Of a stretch of 64,000 bases of DNA, positions 63,831-64,000 are shown one piece after another. The notes under the pieces are model-generated. The model was not told where the DNA came from, searched no databases, and worked only from the letters and a program-made list of their open reading frames with translations. How positions within the stretch are numbered: position 1 is the stretch's first letter; every line of letters begins with the position of its first letter. The translations under genes were made by a program, and so were the position numbers. This stretch comes from UBA10324 sp038326325 (GTDB taxonomy: Bacteria > Bacteroidota > Bacteroidia > Chitinophagales > UBA10324): assembly GCA_038326325.1 (NCBI GenBank), contig JBBQJW010000001.1:124001-188000 (forward strand). The letters are read 5' to 3'.

Positions 63831-64000
63831 ATGTTAACCGTTGTAACAGGAGCAACCAAAGGAATAGGAAAAGCAATTGCAGAAGCATTTGCCGCGAATG
63901 GTTCCGATATTATTTTTTGCGCACGCACATTGAAAGATGTGAAGCAGACAGAAAAAGAATTACAGAAAAATTATCCTGAACAAAAAGTTAAAGGAGTTGT
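63831..64000 (+). CDS. Short-chain dehydrogenase/reductase, 5' fragment
   Basis: Only the first 56 codons are present; the window ends inside the gene. MLTVVTGATKGIGKAIAEAF carries the SDR cofactor motif TGxxxGIG, followed by DIIFCARTLKDVKQTEKEL. The specific substrate cannot be told. Divergent from mlaE, with one TGTAACA at 63842 in its cofactor-loop codons. Confidence 0.85.
   Translation, partial: MLTVVTGATKGIGKAIAEAFAANGSDIIFCARTLKDVKQTEKELQKNYPEQKVKGV

Larger units (their letters stand above)
1..64000. repeat. Highly iterated palindrome TGTWACA across the window
   Basis: Hand scan of both forms (TGTTACA and TGTAACA, which are each other's reverse complement) gives about 110 copies; about 40 are the full 9-mer CTGTWACAG. 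Example positions: 174, 650, 1269, 1715, 4467, 6780, 9233, 12746, 19454, 23127, 24487, 28068, 31267, 33365, 36852, 38776, 43708, 47673, 51822, 54188, 56937, 63416. In genes it is read mostly as Leu-Leu-Gln (CTG TTA CAG) or Thr-Val-Thr (ACT GTW ACA). It is not limited to one strand, gene family or intergenic type. Counts are by eye and may be off by several. Confidence 0.85.

Noticed and set aside
1..64000. TGTWACA as a transcription-factor operator (for example LexA-, FNR- or CRP-like)
   Set aside because: Most copies are inside coding regions at about one per gene, in both orientations and several frames, which does not suit a conventional operator; LexA-like CTGT...ACAG would need an 8-bp spacer.

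Overview
The window looks like a chromosomal stretch from a member of the Bacteroidota, by eye about 37-40 % GC. The evidence is several secreted proteins with a C-terminal type IX secretion (T9SS) sorting domain, a TonB receptor with a carboxypeptidase-regulatory domain, lineage-typical families (DUF4270, IPExxxVDY, TIGR02757, the short GlgA-like protein), few Shine-Dalgarno sites, and -7 promoter elements of the Bacteroidota form TAnnTTTG. I cannot name a genus. I see no rRNA, tRNA, CRISPR array or prophage.

Layout. 0.1-1.7 kb: HerA/YjgR-like ATPase. 1.75-9.7 kb (minus): a TonB receptor between two paralogous esterase-fold T9SS proteins, one of which has lost its nucleophile, then a leucine-rich-repeat protein. 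9.9-15.8 kb (plus): a compact carotenoid operon crtI-crtB-unknown-photolyase-idi-crtZ-lycopene cyclase. 15.8-16.3 kb: a DUF433/DUF5615 toxin-antitoxin pair whose toxin has an in-frame stop. 16.5-26.1 kb (minus): lysS, flavin reductase, FAH-family hydrolase, TIGR02757, a second toxin-antitoxin pair, hutH, a GxxExxY gene inside a perfect inverted repeat, hisS, pterin dehydratase and IPExxxVDY. 26.2-28.5 kb (plus): acpP-fabF-rnc. 28.6-33.1 kb (minus): gpsA, a membrane-anchored unknown, rfaE2-like, a flippase-like protein, panD, panC. 33.2-37.5 kb: two large T9SS proteins. 37.8-41.8 kb (plus): glgA-like, DUF4270 lipoprotein, glmS. 41.9-45.9 kb: sodA and tadA (minus), TolC and an HlyD adaptor (plus). 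46-53.8 kb: an accessory stretch with three T9SS proteins, an orphan LytTR regulator, an array of seven 42-bp repeats and an unrecognised two-domain protein. 53.8-58.7 kb (minus): surface-glycan genes (methyltransferase, GT2, asnB, GT4-like). 58.8-64 kb: small exported protein, odhB-like E2 without a subunit-binding domain, fabG, sucD, mlaF, mlaE and the start of another SDR.

The strongest unexplained signal is window-wide. The palindromic heptamer TGTWACA, very often extended to CTGTWACAG, occurs about 110 times by hand count, against roughly 13 expected from base composition. It lies in genes of both strands and in intergenic DNA, and forms the centre of one terminator hairpin. It resembles in behaviour the cyanobacterial HIP1 palindrome or the uptake sequences of Neisseria and Haemophilus, but I know of no description of this motif. 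Two further signals stand out: a GxxExxY gene framed by a perfect 25-bp inverted repeat that also supplies the last codons of hisS, and seven tandem repeats whose 22-bp core matches the two XerC/XerD arms of a dif site with the central spacer missing.
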